37,285 nucleotides of DNA. It comes from Marinitoga litoralis (GTDB lineage Bacteria > Thermotogota > Thermotogae > Petrotogales > Petrotogaceae). Of the stretch, positions 11,019 through 19,253 are shown piece after piece. Every line of letters starts with the position of its first letter. The first letter of the stretch is position 1. The notes under the pieces were generated by a model that saw nothing but the letters and a program-made list of their open reading frames with translations, had not been told where the DNA came from and ran no database searches. The DNA is taken from the NCBI RefSeq assembly GCF_016908145.1, contig NZ_JAFBDI010000024.1, forward strand, positions 1 through 37,285, written 5' to 3'. A program made the translations under genes and the position numbers.

Positions 11019-12305
11019 ATGAATAATAGAATTTCTATTATTTTTATAACTATTATGCTAGTTTTTTTAAATGCTGATCAAATGGTAATGTCTCCAAATA
11101 TAGGATTAATAGAGAAAGAATTTGGAGTAAATGATGCTCAAATAGGCTTAGTTGCATCTACTTTTACAATTTTAGGTGCAATTATTAGTTTATTATGGGG
11201 GTATTTATCTGATAAATATAATAGGAAAAATTTGCTAATTTTATCTATTCTAATTGGTGAAATTCCTGCATTTTTGTCAGCATTTTCATCTAGTTATTGG
11301 CAATTATTCCTATGGAGAACACTAACCGGTATAGGGGTTGGTGCTTCATTCCCTATTGCATATTCCTTAGTCGGAGATATGTATAGACATGATAAGCGGG
11401 GTAATATTGCAGCTATATTATCGGTTTCTATTGCATTAGGAAATATATGTGGGATGATGGTTGGTGGATATTCTGGTAGTGTATATGGTTGGAGACTTCC
11501 ATTTATTTTGGTCTCAGTACCTAATTTTATTTTTGCACTTTTATCAATTTTTATTTTAAAAGAACCAAAAAGAGGTGTTATGGAAGTTGGTATAGGAGAA
11601 TTAATTAAAGAAGGGTATGAATATCCTGAAAAACCTAAATTAAAAGATTATTTGAAATTATTTAAAATAAAAACAAATTTATTTTTGTTCTTACAAGGTA
11701 TTGCTGGAACAATACCTTGGGGTGCAATTCCTTATTATTTAGTTGAATTTTTTAAACGTGAAAGAGGTCTTTCTTCAGCACAGGCTACTTCAATATTTTT
11801 AGTATTTGGCTTAGGAAATATGATAGGTACATTAGTTGGCGGTATAATTGGACAAAATCTATACAATTCATCTCATAAAAAAGTCCCTATTTTTACTTCT
11901 TTAACTACTGCTTTAGGTGCTGTTTTTGCAATTTGGACATTTACTTATACTCCAATTTCCTTATCAAATGGTATTTTAATATTATCAATTTTAGGATTCT
12001 TTGCATCATTATTATCATCATTAACCAATTCAAATGTAAAAATGATGCTACTAAATGTCAATGAACCTCAAGATAGAGGTAGGATTTTTTCTATATTTAA
12101 TTTAACTGATTCATTAGGCACAGGAATAGGTAAATTTGTAGGTGGTGTAATTTCTGTATCTATAGGCTCATTAGCTGCAGCTATGATTATTTCTTCTTAT
12201 TTTTGGTTTATATGTGCAATTTTCTTATTTATTCTTTTCTGGTATTTTGAAAAAGATATAAAAAGTTTAATGAAAAAAATGGAAAATTTGAAATCATATT
12301 TTTAA
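11019..12305 (+). CDS. MFS transporter
   Basis: A 428-residue major facilitator protein with about 12 membrane segments. Motif A between segments 2 and 3 reads GYLSDKYNRKNLL (near residue 61), and RTLTGIGVGASFPIAYSLVGDMY matches segment 4 of the Spinster/sugar-acid-like MFS group. It is the last gene of the galactoside operon, 16 bases after galK, with AGGGGG upstream. The substrate cannot be read from the sequence. Position suggests uptake or efflux of galactose, an oligosaccharide or a by-product. It is followed by a strong terminator. Confidence 0.87.
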   Translation: MNNRISIIFITIMLVFLNADQMVMSPNIGLIEKEFGVNDAQIGLVASTFTILGAIISLLWGYLSDKYNRKNLLILSILIGEIPAFLSAFSSSYWQLFLWRTLTGIGVGASFPIAYSLVGDMYRHDKRGNIAAILSVSIALGNICGMMVGGYSGSVYGWRLPFILVSVPNFIFALLSIFILKEPKRGVMEVGIGELIKEGYEYPEKPKLKDYLKLFKIKTNLFLFLQGIAGTIPWGAIPYYLVEFFKRERGLSSAQATSIFLVFGLGNMIGTLVGGIIGQNLYNSSHKKVPIFTSLTTALGAVFAIWTFTYTPISLSNGILILSILGFFASLLSSLTNSNVKMMLLNVNEPQDRGRIFSIFNLTDSLGTGIGKFVGGVISVSIGSLAAAMIISSYFWFICAIFLFILFWYFEKDIKSLMKKMENLKSYF

Positions 12306-12314
12306 AATATTTAT

Positions 12315-12338
12315 GGGCATCGAAAGATGTCCTTTTTT
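12315..12338 (+). terminator. Terminator of galactoside operon
   Basis: GGGCATC (12315-12321) pairs with GATGTCC (12326-12332) around a GAAA tetraloop, with six T residues directly after. One G-T wobble is present. It lies nine bases after the MFS stop codon. Confidence 0.92.
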
Positions 12339-12418
12339 ATTATTTATAGAGAATTAATAAGTTTTTAGTTATTCATAATTAAAAAATAAGAATACTATTT
12401 TTATCACTAATTGAATTA

Positions 12419-12447
12419 TTGACAATTAAATTTTTTTATGGTATTAT
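12419..12447 (+). promoter_or_regulatory. Promoter of the NSS transporter operon
   Basis: TTGACA (12419-12424), a 17-base spacer and TATTAT (12442-12447). Predicted start of transcription is near 12454, leaving a leader of about 105 bases that contains a palindromic hairpin. The stretch 12339-12418 between the terminator and this promoter is A+T-rich with nothing else visible. Confidence 0.75.
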
Positions 12448-12468
12448 ATCAATAACAATGGAATTAAC

Positions 12469-12504
12469 ATACATGAAATATTTTTCATGTATTTTTTATT
12501 TTTT
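12469..12504 (+). promoter_or_regulatory. Leader palindrome: ARG-box-like site or attenuator hairpin
   Basis: A 10-bp perfect inverted repeat, ATACATGAAA (12469-12478) and TTTCATGTAT (12483-12492), encloses TATT and is followed by two T runs (to 12504). The core ATGAAATATTTTTCAT (12473-12488) has the TGAAW-N4-WTTCA spacing of an ARG box and is the exact reverse complement of 28368-28383. In RNA it would fold into an intrinsic-terminator-like hairpin about 15 bases from the predicted transcript start. Sequence alone cannot choose between a DNA-binding site and an attenuator. Confidence 0.55.
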
Positions 12505-12559
12505 GAGCTTTTTATTAATAATGAAATTTTTTTCTTAATATATAGAAAGGGGTGGTAGT

Positions 12560-14074
12560 ATGGCAAGGCAAAAGTGGGGGTCTAGATGGGCTTTTGTTTT
12601 AGCAGCTATTGGATCAGCTGCAGGATTAGGTAATGCATGGCGTTTCCCTTACATGGCATATTCTAATGGTGGTGGTGCATTTTATATTCCATATTTTGTA
12701 GCATTATTTATTGCAGGTATTCCTCTTTTAATGGCCGAATTTGCTATTGGTCAAGGCCTTCAAGCTAGTGCTCCAAAAGCTATGTCTAAAATTAGTAAAA
12801 ATGCCGAATTCATTGGTTGGTGGGCTGTTATTACTGGAGCTATTATCACATTTTATTATAATGTAATCATGGCTTGGATTTTTAATTACTTATATTATTC
12901 ATTAGGTGTTGCTTGGAAAGATGACCCTAAAGGATTTTTCTTTGGCGATTTCTTAAAATTAACTGATGGTCCTGGTCAATTAGGCGGTTTAAGATTGCCT
13001 GTTGTTATTGGATTATTGATTACATGGATTTGGATTTTCTTAATTTTAAGAAAAGGTACAGAATCTGTTGGAAAAACTGTAATGTGGACGGTTCCTTTAC
13101 CTGTAATACTATTAATATTATTAGGAATAAGAGGGGTTACTTTACCAGGTGCTGCAACAGGTTTAAATTATTTATTTGAACCTAACTTTGCAAAATTAGC
13201 TGAACCTAGAGTTTGGGCAAATGCTTTTGGTCAAATTTTCTTCTCATTAAGTCTTGCATTTGGTATTATGATTGCGTATGGCAGTTATAATGACAAGAAA
13301 AATGATATAGCTAATAATTCTATTATTACCGCTTTGGGTAATTCAGCTACTTCATTCTTAGCTGGTATTGCAGTTTTCTCAGTTCTAGGATATATGGCTC
13401 AACAAATGAGCGTTCCTGTAAACGAAGTTGTTAGTGGTGGTATAGGATTAGCATTTGTTGTTTATCCACAAGCAATCTCTTTAATCCCTGGTGGAGTTAT
13501 TGTTCAATCAATATTTGGATTAGCTTTCTTTATAATGTTATTAACTCTTGGTATTGATTCAGCATTTTCATTAGTTGAGGCTGTTGAAGCTTCTGCGGGG
13601 GACAAATTCAAAATTAATAAAAAATCATTCTTAATTGGATTTTCAATTTTAGGTTTTATTTTTGGATTGCTATTCTCAACTCAAGGTGGATTATATTGGT
13701 TAGATATTATTGACCATTATATGGGTACATATGCATTATTAGTTGTAGGTATTTTAGAATCTATTTTAATTGGATGGATATTTGGTGCAGATAAATTAAG
13801 AGAATATATTAATTCAGTATCTGAAATTAAAATTGGAAAATGGTTTGATTTTTCATTGAAATTTGTTATTCCATTAGTATTATTATTCATATTGGGTCTT
13901 ACATTTGCTGATGAAATTAAAAATCCATATGAGGGATATCCAGGATGGGCATTAACAACAGGCTTGATTGTATTTATTTTAGTACCTGTGTTAGCTTTAA
14001 TATTTGCAAAAATGCCATCTAAAGATGATAAGTATAATATAAAAGCTACAGAAATCACCTTCGAAGAGGAATAG
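12560..14074 (+). CDS. Sodium-dependent amino-acid transporter, NSS family
   Basis: A 504-residue LeuT-fold symporter that uses the sodium gradient to import an amino acid. The first segment carries the family signature WGSRWAFVLAAIGSAAGLGNAWRFPY split by unwound Gly residues that bind sodium and substrate. The remaining 10-11 membrane segments follow in usual order, with GIDSAFSLVEA in the segment 8 region. AAAGGGGTGG lies upstream of the start. It is followed after 11 bases by a tiny membrane protein resembling MetS, the small subunit of MetPS-type methionine/alanine importers. This suggests a neutral amino acid as substrate, though specificity is inference. Confidence 0.93.
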   Translation: MARQKWGSRWAFVLAAIGSAAGLGNAWRFPYMAYSNGGGAFYIPYFVALFIAGIPLLMAEFAIGQGLQASAPKAMSKISKNAEFIGWWAVITGAIITFYYNVIMAWIFNYLYYSLGVAWKDDPKGFFFGDFLKLTDGPGQLGGLRLPVVIGLLITWIWIFLILRKGTESVGKTVMWTVPLPVILLILLGIRGVTLPGAATGLNYLFEPNFAKLAEPRVWANAFGQIFFSLSLAFGIMIAYGSYNDKKNDIANNSIITALGNSATSFLAGIAVFSVLGYMAQQMSVPVNEVVSGGIGLAFVVYPQAISLIPGGVIVQSIFGLAFFIMLLTLGIDSAFSLVEAVEASAGDKFKINKKSFLIGFSILGFIFGLLFSTQGGLYWLDIIDHYMGTYALLVVGILESILIGWIFGADKLREYINSVSEIKIGKWFDFSLKFVIPLVLLFILGLTFADEIKNPYEGYPGWALTTGLIVFILVPVLALIFAKMPSKDDKYNIKATEITFEEE

Positions 14075-14085
14075 GAGGGATAAAA

Positions 14086-14187
14086 ATGTCAGGAAGTGCA
14101 ATATTTTTTATGATATTTGCAGGTGTAGTTTTATTTGGTGGTTTAGCTTGGTCTTTAAACATAGCAGCTAAAGCTAATAAAAAGTAA
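14086..14187 (+). CDS. MetS-like small subunit of NSS transporter
   Basis: A 33-residue single-span membrane protein: MSGSAIFFMIF..., one hydrophobic segment at about residues 5-26, then a basic tail AAKANKK. Small proteins of this pattern (MxxSAI, then a Gly-Gly-rich helix) are partners of NSS transporters of the MetP type and are needed for their activity in studied bacteria. Support here is the strong AGGAGGG eight bases before the ATG, its place 11 bases after the transporter stop, and a terminator directly after it. Confidence 0.85.
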   Translation: MSGSAIFFMIFAGVVLFGGLAWSLNIAAKANKK

Positions 14188-14198
14188 TATTAATTTTA

Positions 14199-14227
14199 GG
14201 CGCAGTGAAATGAACTGCGCCTTTTTT
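14199..14227 (+). terminator. Terminator of NSS operon
   Basis: GGCGCAGT (14199-14206) pairs perfectly with ACTGCGCC (14214-14221) around a seven-base loop; six T residues follow. It begins 11 bases after the small-subunit stop. Confidence 0.93.
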
Positions 14228-14310
14228 ATTTAAAATTTTTTAAACATATATTTTTTTAACAAATATATATTATAATATTTCTATATAATCTTTTTATGAG
14301 GAGGAAAAGT

Positions 14311-15231
14311 ATGAAATATTATAATATGGAAGGTTTAAGTTTAGAAAATGAATATATAAGACTCATAGTTTTACCGGAATTAGGAGCTAAAGTTGCATCT
14401 ATATTATATAAACCACAAAATTTTGAAGTATTATTCCAACCAACATTAAAAAAGTATGATTTACCTCAATATGGTGATTCATTTGAAAAATATGATACTT
14501 CAGGAATTGATGAAATGTTTCCTAATATAGACAAATGTATTTATCCTTTTGAAGAATATTATGGAGAGACATTACCAGATCACGGAGAATTATGGAGTAT
14601 TCCATGGAAATGTGAAAAAGAAAATAATAACACTATATTTTGTGAAGTAAAAAGCCCTAAGTTTAATTATATTTTTAAAAGAACAATTGAATTAAATAAA
14701 AACAGTATTATTTTCAATTACTCAGTTAAAAATCTGAATAACCATTTATTTAGAGGTTTTTGGGCTTTTCATGGTTTACTTGCAATAGATAATAACAGTG
14801 AAATAATATTAGAAGGAATAAATAGGGTATTGAATATAAAAAAAGATAGTAAATATTTAGGTAAGGGTGAAAACATATGTGATTATCCTGTGTATAACAA
14901 TTATCATCTAAATAAATTTTTGCCTGTTGAATCTAAAAACACAGAAAAATTCTATTTATTAGACAAAATTGATTCTGCTGGAGTAACTTTAAATAATAAT
15001 AAGCTATTATATAATATAAACTTCAAAGATCTTCCATATGTAGGAATTTGGAAAGATGAAGGTGGATTCAAAGGAGAATATAACTGTGCAATTGAACCAT
15101 GTAATGGATTTTATGATTCATTAGAAATAGCAAAAAAACATGGTAAATACCTAACCTTTGAACCTGGTGAAGAAAAATCCTGGTCAATTAGCATTGAATT
15201 AAAGGAGATAAAATTAAACTCCCTCAAATGA
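14311..15231 (+). CDS. Aldose 1-epimerase family protein (galactose-mutarotase-like fold)
   Basis: A 306-residue protein with the beta-sandwich pattern of galactose mutarotases. LENEYIRLIVLPELGAKVASILYKP opens it, and PDHGELWSIPW near residue 95 carries the conserved His region of this superfamily; FRGFWAFHGLLAI and CAIEPCNGFYDS follow. It may interconvert alpha- and beta-galactose for GalK, but many members act on other sugars, and it lies outside the galactoside operon. The start at 14311 is preceded by GAGGAGG eight bases upstream. An ATG five codons earlier overlaps that ribosome site and is unlikely. Two TATAAT boxes (14271-14276, 14284-14289) lie upstream without a convincing -35 partner. 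Confidence 0.82.
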   Translation: MKYYNMEGLSLENEYIRLIVLPELGAKVASILYKPQNFEVLFQPTLKKYDLPQYGDSFEKYDTSGIDEMFPNIDKCIYPFEEYYGETLPDHGELWSIPWKCEKENNNTIFCEVKSPKFNYIFKRTIELNKNSIIFNYSVKNLNNHLFRGFWAFHGLLAIDNNSEIILEGINRVLNIKKDSKYLGKGENICDYPVYNNYHLNKFLPVESKNTEKFYLLDKIDSAGVTLNNNKLLYNINFKDLPYVGIWKDEGGFKGEYNCAIEPCNGFYDSLEIAKKHGKYLTFEPGEEKSWSISIELKEIKLNSLK

Positions 15232-15243
15232 GGGAGTTTTTTT
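15216..15243 (+). terminator. Bidirectional terminator between epimerase gene and tRNA-Cys
   Basis: AAACTCCCTC (15216-15225) pairs perfectly with GAGGGAGTTT (15230-15239) around AAAT; seven T residues end at 15243. The epimerase TGA (15229-15231) lies inside the hairpin. On the minus strand the same hairpin directly follows the tRNA-Cys CCA end. Confidence 0.92.
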
Positions 15244-15319
15244 GGAGGCAACGGTGGGATTTGAACCCACGAATAGCGATTTTGCAGACCGCCGCCTTAG
15301 GCCCCTTGGCTACGTTGCC
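15243..15319 (-). tRNA. tRNA-Cys (GCA)
   Basis: On the minus strand GGCAACG (5' end at 15319) pairs with CGTTGCC. The anticodon stem GCGGT/ATCGC encloses CTGCAAA, giving anticodon GCA. The discriminator base is U, the normal cysteine identity base, and CCA is encoded at 15243-15245. The TPsiC arm GTGGGTTCAAATCCCAC is intact. Confidence 0.95.
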
Positions 15320-15331
15320 TTAACCGTATGT

Positions 15332-15337
15332 ATTATA
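15332..15337 (-). promoter_or_regulatory. -10 box of tRNA-Cys
   Basis: TATAAT on the minus strand, 12 bases before the tRNA 5' end. The -35 region is not convincing. This is the only signal seen in the gap 15320-15382. Confidence 0.5.
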
Positions 15338-15382
15338 CCATAATAATTATTAAGTTAAGCAAAAGAAAAGATAAAATTTATT

Positions 15383-15829
15383 TTACTTATTATTCCTATA
15401 ATACATTTGAATACCTATTTCATCTAAATTTCTATTTTCTTCTCTTTGATATTCAATTTTATACTCTTCAAACTTTCTTTCTTTTAATTTTTCTAATATA
15501 ACTCTTTCTTTTCTAGCCTCTAAATACTTTTGTCTTTTTTCTTCTTCTATTGCTAATTTTTCTCTATATATTTCTCCTAATCTAATTCTTTCTTTTTCTA
15601 ATGATTCTAAATATGCTCTCCATTGTTGAATTTCCTGAATACTAATCAAGTTTTGAGATATTTGTTTTAAATAATTTCTATTTTCTTCTTTTATCCTTTC
15701 ATTAATTTCCACTAAAGCCTCTTCTGCTTTTATTCTTTCAGCAGTTGCTTCTAAAAATATTCTTTTTGCATCTTCTTCTAATCTTTCCCTTAAATTTTTT
15801 AATCTTTCCAAATTAAAGTGAAATCTCAT
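15383..15829 (-). CDS. fliJ: Flagellar export chaperone FliJ
   Basis: A 148-residue, almost wholly coiled-coil protein beginning MRFHFNLERLKNLRERLEEDAKR, the typical N-terminus of FliJ (phenylalanine-rich start, then Leu-Arg heptads). FliJ is the central stalk of the flagellar type III export ATPase complex and passes chaperones to the gate. Length matches the family (about 145-150). Its ATG overlaps the stop of the upstream regulator gene by four bases. No other flagellar gene is present in the window, so it is detached from the usual fliHIJ arrangement. Confidence 0.85.
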   Translation of the reverse strand: MRFHFNLERLKNLRERLEEDAKRIFLEATAERIKAEEALVEINERIKEENRNYLKQISQNLISIQEIQQWRAYLESLEKERIRLGEIYREKLAIEEEKRQKYLEARKERVILEKLKERKFEEYKIEYQREENRNLDEIGIQMYYRNNK

Positions 15830-17478
15830 TTTAACCCCAATTTCTCTAGTTTATAATATAAATTTCTTACTGTAAGTCCTAATCTTTTTGCAGCTGCAGT
15901 CTTGTTACCTTGGCAAACTTTTAAAGTTTCTATAATAATTCTCTTTTCATATTCGTCAAGCATTTCTTTTAATGTTCCTTTTAATTCTTCGCCTTCATTT
16001 ATTTCTTTTGATAAGTCTGGTAAATGCATTGAAGTTATAATCGTTTCAGAATGAGACATATTCATTAAAGCTCTATCTAAAACATTTTCTAACTCTCTTA
16101 TATTTCCTGGCCAATCATAATTAACTAATATATTTATAGCATCTTCTGATATATCATATACAACTTTTTCGTGTTTTTGATTTAATATATGTAAAATTTG
16201 TTTTGACATTGCAGGAATATCTTCTTTTCTTTCTCTTAAAGGCGGAACATCTATTGAAACAACAGATATCTTGTAATACAATTTTCTAGAAAATTTACCT
16301 ATTGACATTAATTCTTTTAAATTTTCTGGAGTTGCAAAAATAAGTCTTGCATTTAAGGTAATTTTCCTTTTATTATAATATACAAATCCTTCATTTAATA
16401 AATCATACATTAAGTTTTGTACATCTGCACTCATTAAATGAGCATTGTCTATAAACAATGTACCGCTGTCTGTTCTTTCTATTAAATTGTCTTCTGCATC
16501 AAAAAACATTTCTAATTGCTTTTTTTCATCATATAATAATAAATTAATCGAAATAAACGGATTATTTCTTTTACTACTATAATTGTGTATAGCTTGAGAT
16601 AATATTTCTTTTCCAACACCTGGTTCTCCATTCAACAATAAATTCACATTTGTATTAGCAGCTTTCTTTGATTGGAAAACAACGTTTTTCATAATTTCTG
16701 ATTCAGTAGTAATATCATCAAAAGTATATTTTGCTTCATCTTTCTTTAGTAATCTCTTAGTAGCTTCAAGTTCTCTAATTAATCTTTCTATTTCTGATAT
16801 ATCATGTATAACTCCAACACTACCCTTAAATTCACCTTTTACAAATATAGGATTTACATTAATCAACACTTCTTTCTTATTAGTAGCTAATTTTGTTTTT
16901 ACATTTAATATTGGTTGTTTTTCTCTAGCACATCTCATGTGCATACTTTCTTGACCTTCAGCAATATCATATGTTGCTAATTTTCCAATAACTTCTTTTG
17001 GAGATAGTCCTGTTACTTTAGTATACGCTTTATTAACCATTACTATTCTACCTTCTTCATCAGCAACTGATATTGCATCATATGTAGAATCAATAACAGC
17101 TCTTAATAGAGATTCTAAATCTCTTAAATTAGTAACTTCTTCTGCTAATTTTTGAATACTTGTAATGTCTCTAAATATGGCTGCAGCACCAATAATTTCA
17201 TCATTTTCATCTTTTATTGGAAATCTTGAAGTAACTATAATTTTTTTACCTAAATTTTGAATTCTATCCAACTCTGGAATACCTGTTTTTAAAACAATAT
17301 GTAATCTAGTATCTGTAATAGTATCCGTAACCTTTTTGTATAATGCCTTTTCTTTGGGCAAATTAAGGATATTAGATGCAGAATTATTTAAAAATATTAT
17401 TTCTTCTTTAGAATTAATAAGAATAACAGCCTCTTGTATATCATCCAAAATTCTTAATATCATATCTTCTGTTTTCAT
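15826..17478 (-). CDS. PAS-AAA-Fis regulator with degenerate sigma54-activator domain
   Basis: A 550-residue regulator: PAS domain at about 1-105, second PAS at about 120-230, AAA+ domain at about 250-475, and a Fis-type helix-turn-helix at 503-550 (GNKTAAAKRLGLTVRNLYYKL). Walker A is present as GEPGVGKE (284-291). The GAFTGA loop that contacts sigma54 is absent: between FISINLLLYDE and GTLFIDNAHL there is only a short acidic linker. The Walker B glutamate is replaced (GTLFIDNAHL, N345), and the two arginine-finger positions of GRFREDLYYRL read S398 and K404 in GKFSRKLYYKI region. So it probably binds DNA and senses a ligand or redox signal through PAS, but does not remodel sigma54. It is coupled to fliJ and overlaps nothing upstream (one-base gap). 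Confidence 0.88.
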   Translation of the reverse strand: MKTEDMILRILDDIQEAVILINSKEEIIFLNNSASNILNLPKEKALYKKVTDTITDTRLHIVLKTGIPELDRIQNLGKKIIVTSRFPIKDENDEIIGAAAIFRDITSIQKLAEEVTNLRDLESLLRAVIDSTYDAISVADEEGRIVMVNKAYTKVTGLSPKEVIGKLATYDIAEGQESMHMRCAREKQPILNVKTKLATNKKEVLINVNPIFVKGEFKGSVGVIHDISEIERLIRELEATKRLLKKDEAKYTFDDITTESEIMKNVVFQSKKAANTNVNLLLNGEPGVGKEILSQAIHNYSSKRNNPFISINLLLYDEKKQLEMFFDAEDNLIERTDSGTLFIDNAHLMSADVQNLMYDLLNEGFVYYNKRKITLNARLIFATPENLKELMSIGKFSRKLYYKISVVSIDVPPLRERKEDIPAMSKQILHILNQKHEKVVYDISEDAINILVNYDWPGNIRELENVLDRALMNMSHSETIITSMHLPDLSKEINEGEELKGTLKEMLDEYEKRIIIETLKVCQGNKTAAAKRLGLTVRNLYYKLEKLGLK

Positions 17479-17479
17479 T

Positions 17480-18409
17480 TTAATCCTCCCCTAACAACTT
17501 ATGTTCTTGTACCCAACCATCTAAATCTAAATCTACCATTACATCTATAACCTTATCATACTCACTTTTTTTCAAAAATCGATTAATTTCTGGATAGTCT
17601 TTTGTTCTATATACAGGAACATATTGATCCATTAAACTTATTAAAATATTTTTATCTAATTTTGCTATAAATTTTAAAGCATCTTTTGCTTCATCTATAT
17701 TGTTAGGCAAAACAAGAATTCTAACAATCATACCTTTTTTTAAAATACCCTCTTCAAAAACATATTCACCCTTTATTTGATTATACATTTCAACTACTGC
17801 TTTGCTAGCATATTCCCAATAATCTGGTGTTTTAGAATATCTACTTGCTGCATATTCAGAAGTATATCTAATATCCGCTAAATATATATCTATTACTCCA
17901 TCTAATAATTTTAATGTTTCAACTGTTTCATATGATGATGTATTCCATAGTAATGGGATATTTAATCCTTTTTCAATAGCTAATATTAATGCATCAAATA
18001 TAAATGGCAAATATGGAGTTGCTGTTACTAAATCAATATTTTTAACTTTCTTTTCATTTTGAAGCCAGATAAATTTATCTGCTAATTCTTCTACAGTAAA
18101 TTCTTTTCCAAACCCATTTTGAGAAAAATTAAAATTTTGGCAATATACACATTTCATAGCACAATTACTAAAAAAAACTCCTCCTGCACCCGTATCTCCT
18201 ACTAATGGTGGTTCTTCGCCTTTGTACAACACAAATTCAGAAATTTTTATTTTATCCCCAACTCTACATACTCCTAATTTTTCATGTCTATTAACTCTAC
18301 ATTTTTTTGGACATAAATCACAAGAATTCAATTTTTCATATAATATATCTCGTCTTTTGTGTAATTCACCACTTTCATATAATTTAATATATCCAGGTAT
18401 ATAACTCAT
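17480..18409 (-). CDS. Radical SAM protein, PflA-like (COG1313 type)
   Basis: A 309-residue iron-sulfur enzyme. The SAM-cluster motif is CAMKCVYC (C83, C87, C90), followed by QNFNFSQNGFG. An N-terminal cysteine set (C30, C33, C37, C48 in CDLCPKKCRVNR...GVC) probably holds a second metal site, as in PflA-related proteins of this group. The fold continues with PLLWNTSSYETVETL and IDIYLADIRY. It may activate a glycyl-radical enzyme, but no target enzyme is nearby and the group is largely uncharacterised. Its ATG shares a base with the fabG stop (TAATG), and it lies one base before the regulator gene, so all four genes form one operon. Confidence 0.85.
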   Translation of the reverse strand: MSYIPGYIKLYESGELHKRRDILYEKLNSCDLCPKKCRVNRHEKLGVCRVGDKIKISEFVLYKGEEPPLVGDTGAGGVFFSNCAMKCVYCQNFNFSQNGFGKEFTVEELADKFIWLQNEKKVKNIDLVTATPYLPFIFDALILAIEKGLNIPLLWNTSSYETVETLKLLDGVIDIYLADIRYTSEYAASRYSKTPDYWEYASKAVVEMYNQIKGEYVFEEGILKKGMIVRILVLPNNIDEAKDALKFIAKLDKNILISLMDQYVPVYRTKDYPEINRFLKKSEYDKVIDVMVDLDLDGWVQEHKLLGED

Positions 18410-19158
18410 TACAAAGACAAACCTCCATCTATTCTAATTACTTGACCAGTTATGTATGATGAATCATCAGAAGCTAAAAATAACACAACTTTAGCAACTT
18501 CTTCAGCGCTCCCTAAACGTTTGAGTAAAATTCTTTCTAATGCTGCATTTTTAAAGTCTTCACTTATATTTTTTGTCATATCAGTTTCTATAAACCCTGG
18601 AGCTACAGCATTTACTCTAATTTGTTCACCTTTCATTGTTAATTCCTTTGCCCAAGTTTTAGTCATACCTATTAACCCAGCTTTACTTGCAGAATAATTT
18701 GTTTGTCCAATATTTCCATCTATTCCAACTACACTTGAAATATTTATAATTGAACCCTCTTTTTGTTTTCTCATAATTTTAGCAACAGCCTTAGTAACTA
18801 AAAAAACTCCTTTTAAATTCACATTAATAACAAAATCAAAATCTTCTTCTTTCATTAATAACAATAACATATCTTTAGTTACTCCAGCATTATTAACAAG
18901 GACATCTATTCTTTTATACTCTCCAAATATTTCTTTTACAGTTGAATTTACTTCTTCGCTATTTGAAACATCAACCTTGTACCCTTTAAATATTCCCTTG
19001 TTTAAAGAGTTTAATTCCTCTTCAACCTTTTTTAAAGCTTCTAAATTTCTTGCAAAACCTAATACAGTTGCTCCTTCTTCTACAAATTTTTTACTTATCT
19101 CTTTTCCAATTCCTCTATTAGCACCTGTAACTATACATATTTTATTTTTTAATTTCAT
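18409..19158 (-). CDS. fabG: 3-oxoacyl-ACP reductase, FabG-like SDR
   Basis: A 249-residue short-chain dehydrogenase. The nucleotide-binding motif is TGANRGIG (11-18), NNAG is at 89-92, the catalytic Ser is in INISSVVG (141-142), and Y155 and K159 form YSASK. The C-terminus ends IRIDGGLSL, as in FabG. It reduces 3-oxoacyl-ACP with NADPH in fatty-acid synthesis, or a related keto compound. The ribosome site AGGAGG precedes the start. It leads an operon that continues with the radical SAM, regulator and fliJ genes, an odd mixture of functions. Confidence 0.9.
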   Translation of the reverse strand: MKLKNKICIVTGANRGIGKEISKKFVEEGATVLGFARNLEALKKVEEELNSLNKGIFKGYKVDVSNSEEVNSTVKEIFGEYKRIDVLVNNAGVTKDMLLLLMKEEDFDFVINVNLKGVFLVTKAVAKIMRKQKEGSIINISSVVGIDGNIGQTNYSASKAGLIGMTKTWAKELTMKGEQIRVNAVAPGFIETDMTKNISEDFKNAALERILLKRLGSAEEVAKVVLFLASDDSSYITGQVIRIDGGLSL

Positions 19159-19195
19159 TTTATTACCTCCTGGATAAACAACTGAATATATACAT

Positions 19196-19203
19196 ATTAT
19201 ATC
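19196..19203 (-). promoter_or_regulatory. Extended -10 promoter of fabG operon
   Basis: On the minus strand TGATATAAT gives an extended -10 (TATAAT at 19201-19196). No good -35 is visible. It is back-to-back with the rel promoter, whose -10 is only 22 bases away, so the two upstream regions overlap. Confidence 0.65.
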
Positions 19204-19219
19204 ATAAAAAAATGTTTTG

Positions 19220-19228
19220 TGATATAAT
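19220..19228 (+). promoter_or_regulatory. Extended -10 promoter of rel operon
   Basis: TGATATAAT, with TATAAT at 19223-19228, 26 bases before the rel start. No recognisable -35. It faces away from the fabG promoter and probably competes with it for RNA polymerase. Confidence 0.65.
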
Positions 19229-19253
19229 TATAGTATAGGAAGGGTGTGAGCAA

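Noticed and set aside
18222-18404. Plus-strand ORFs opposite fabG and the radical SAM gene
   Set aside because: Antisense shadows of well-supported genes with no ribosome site and no domain pattern.
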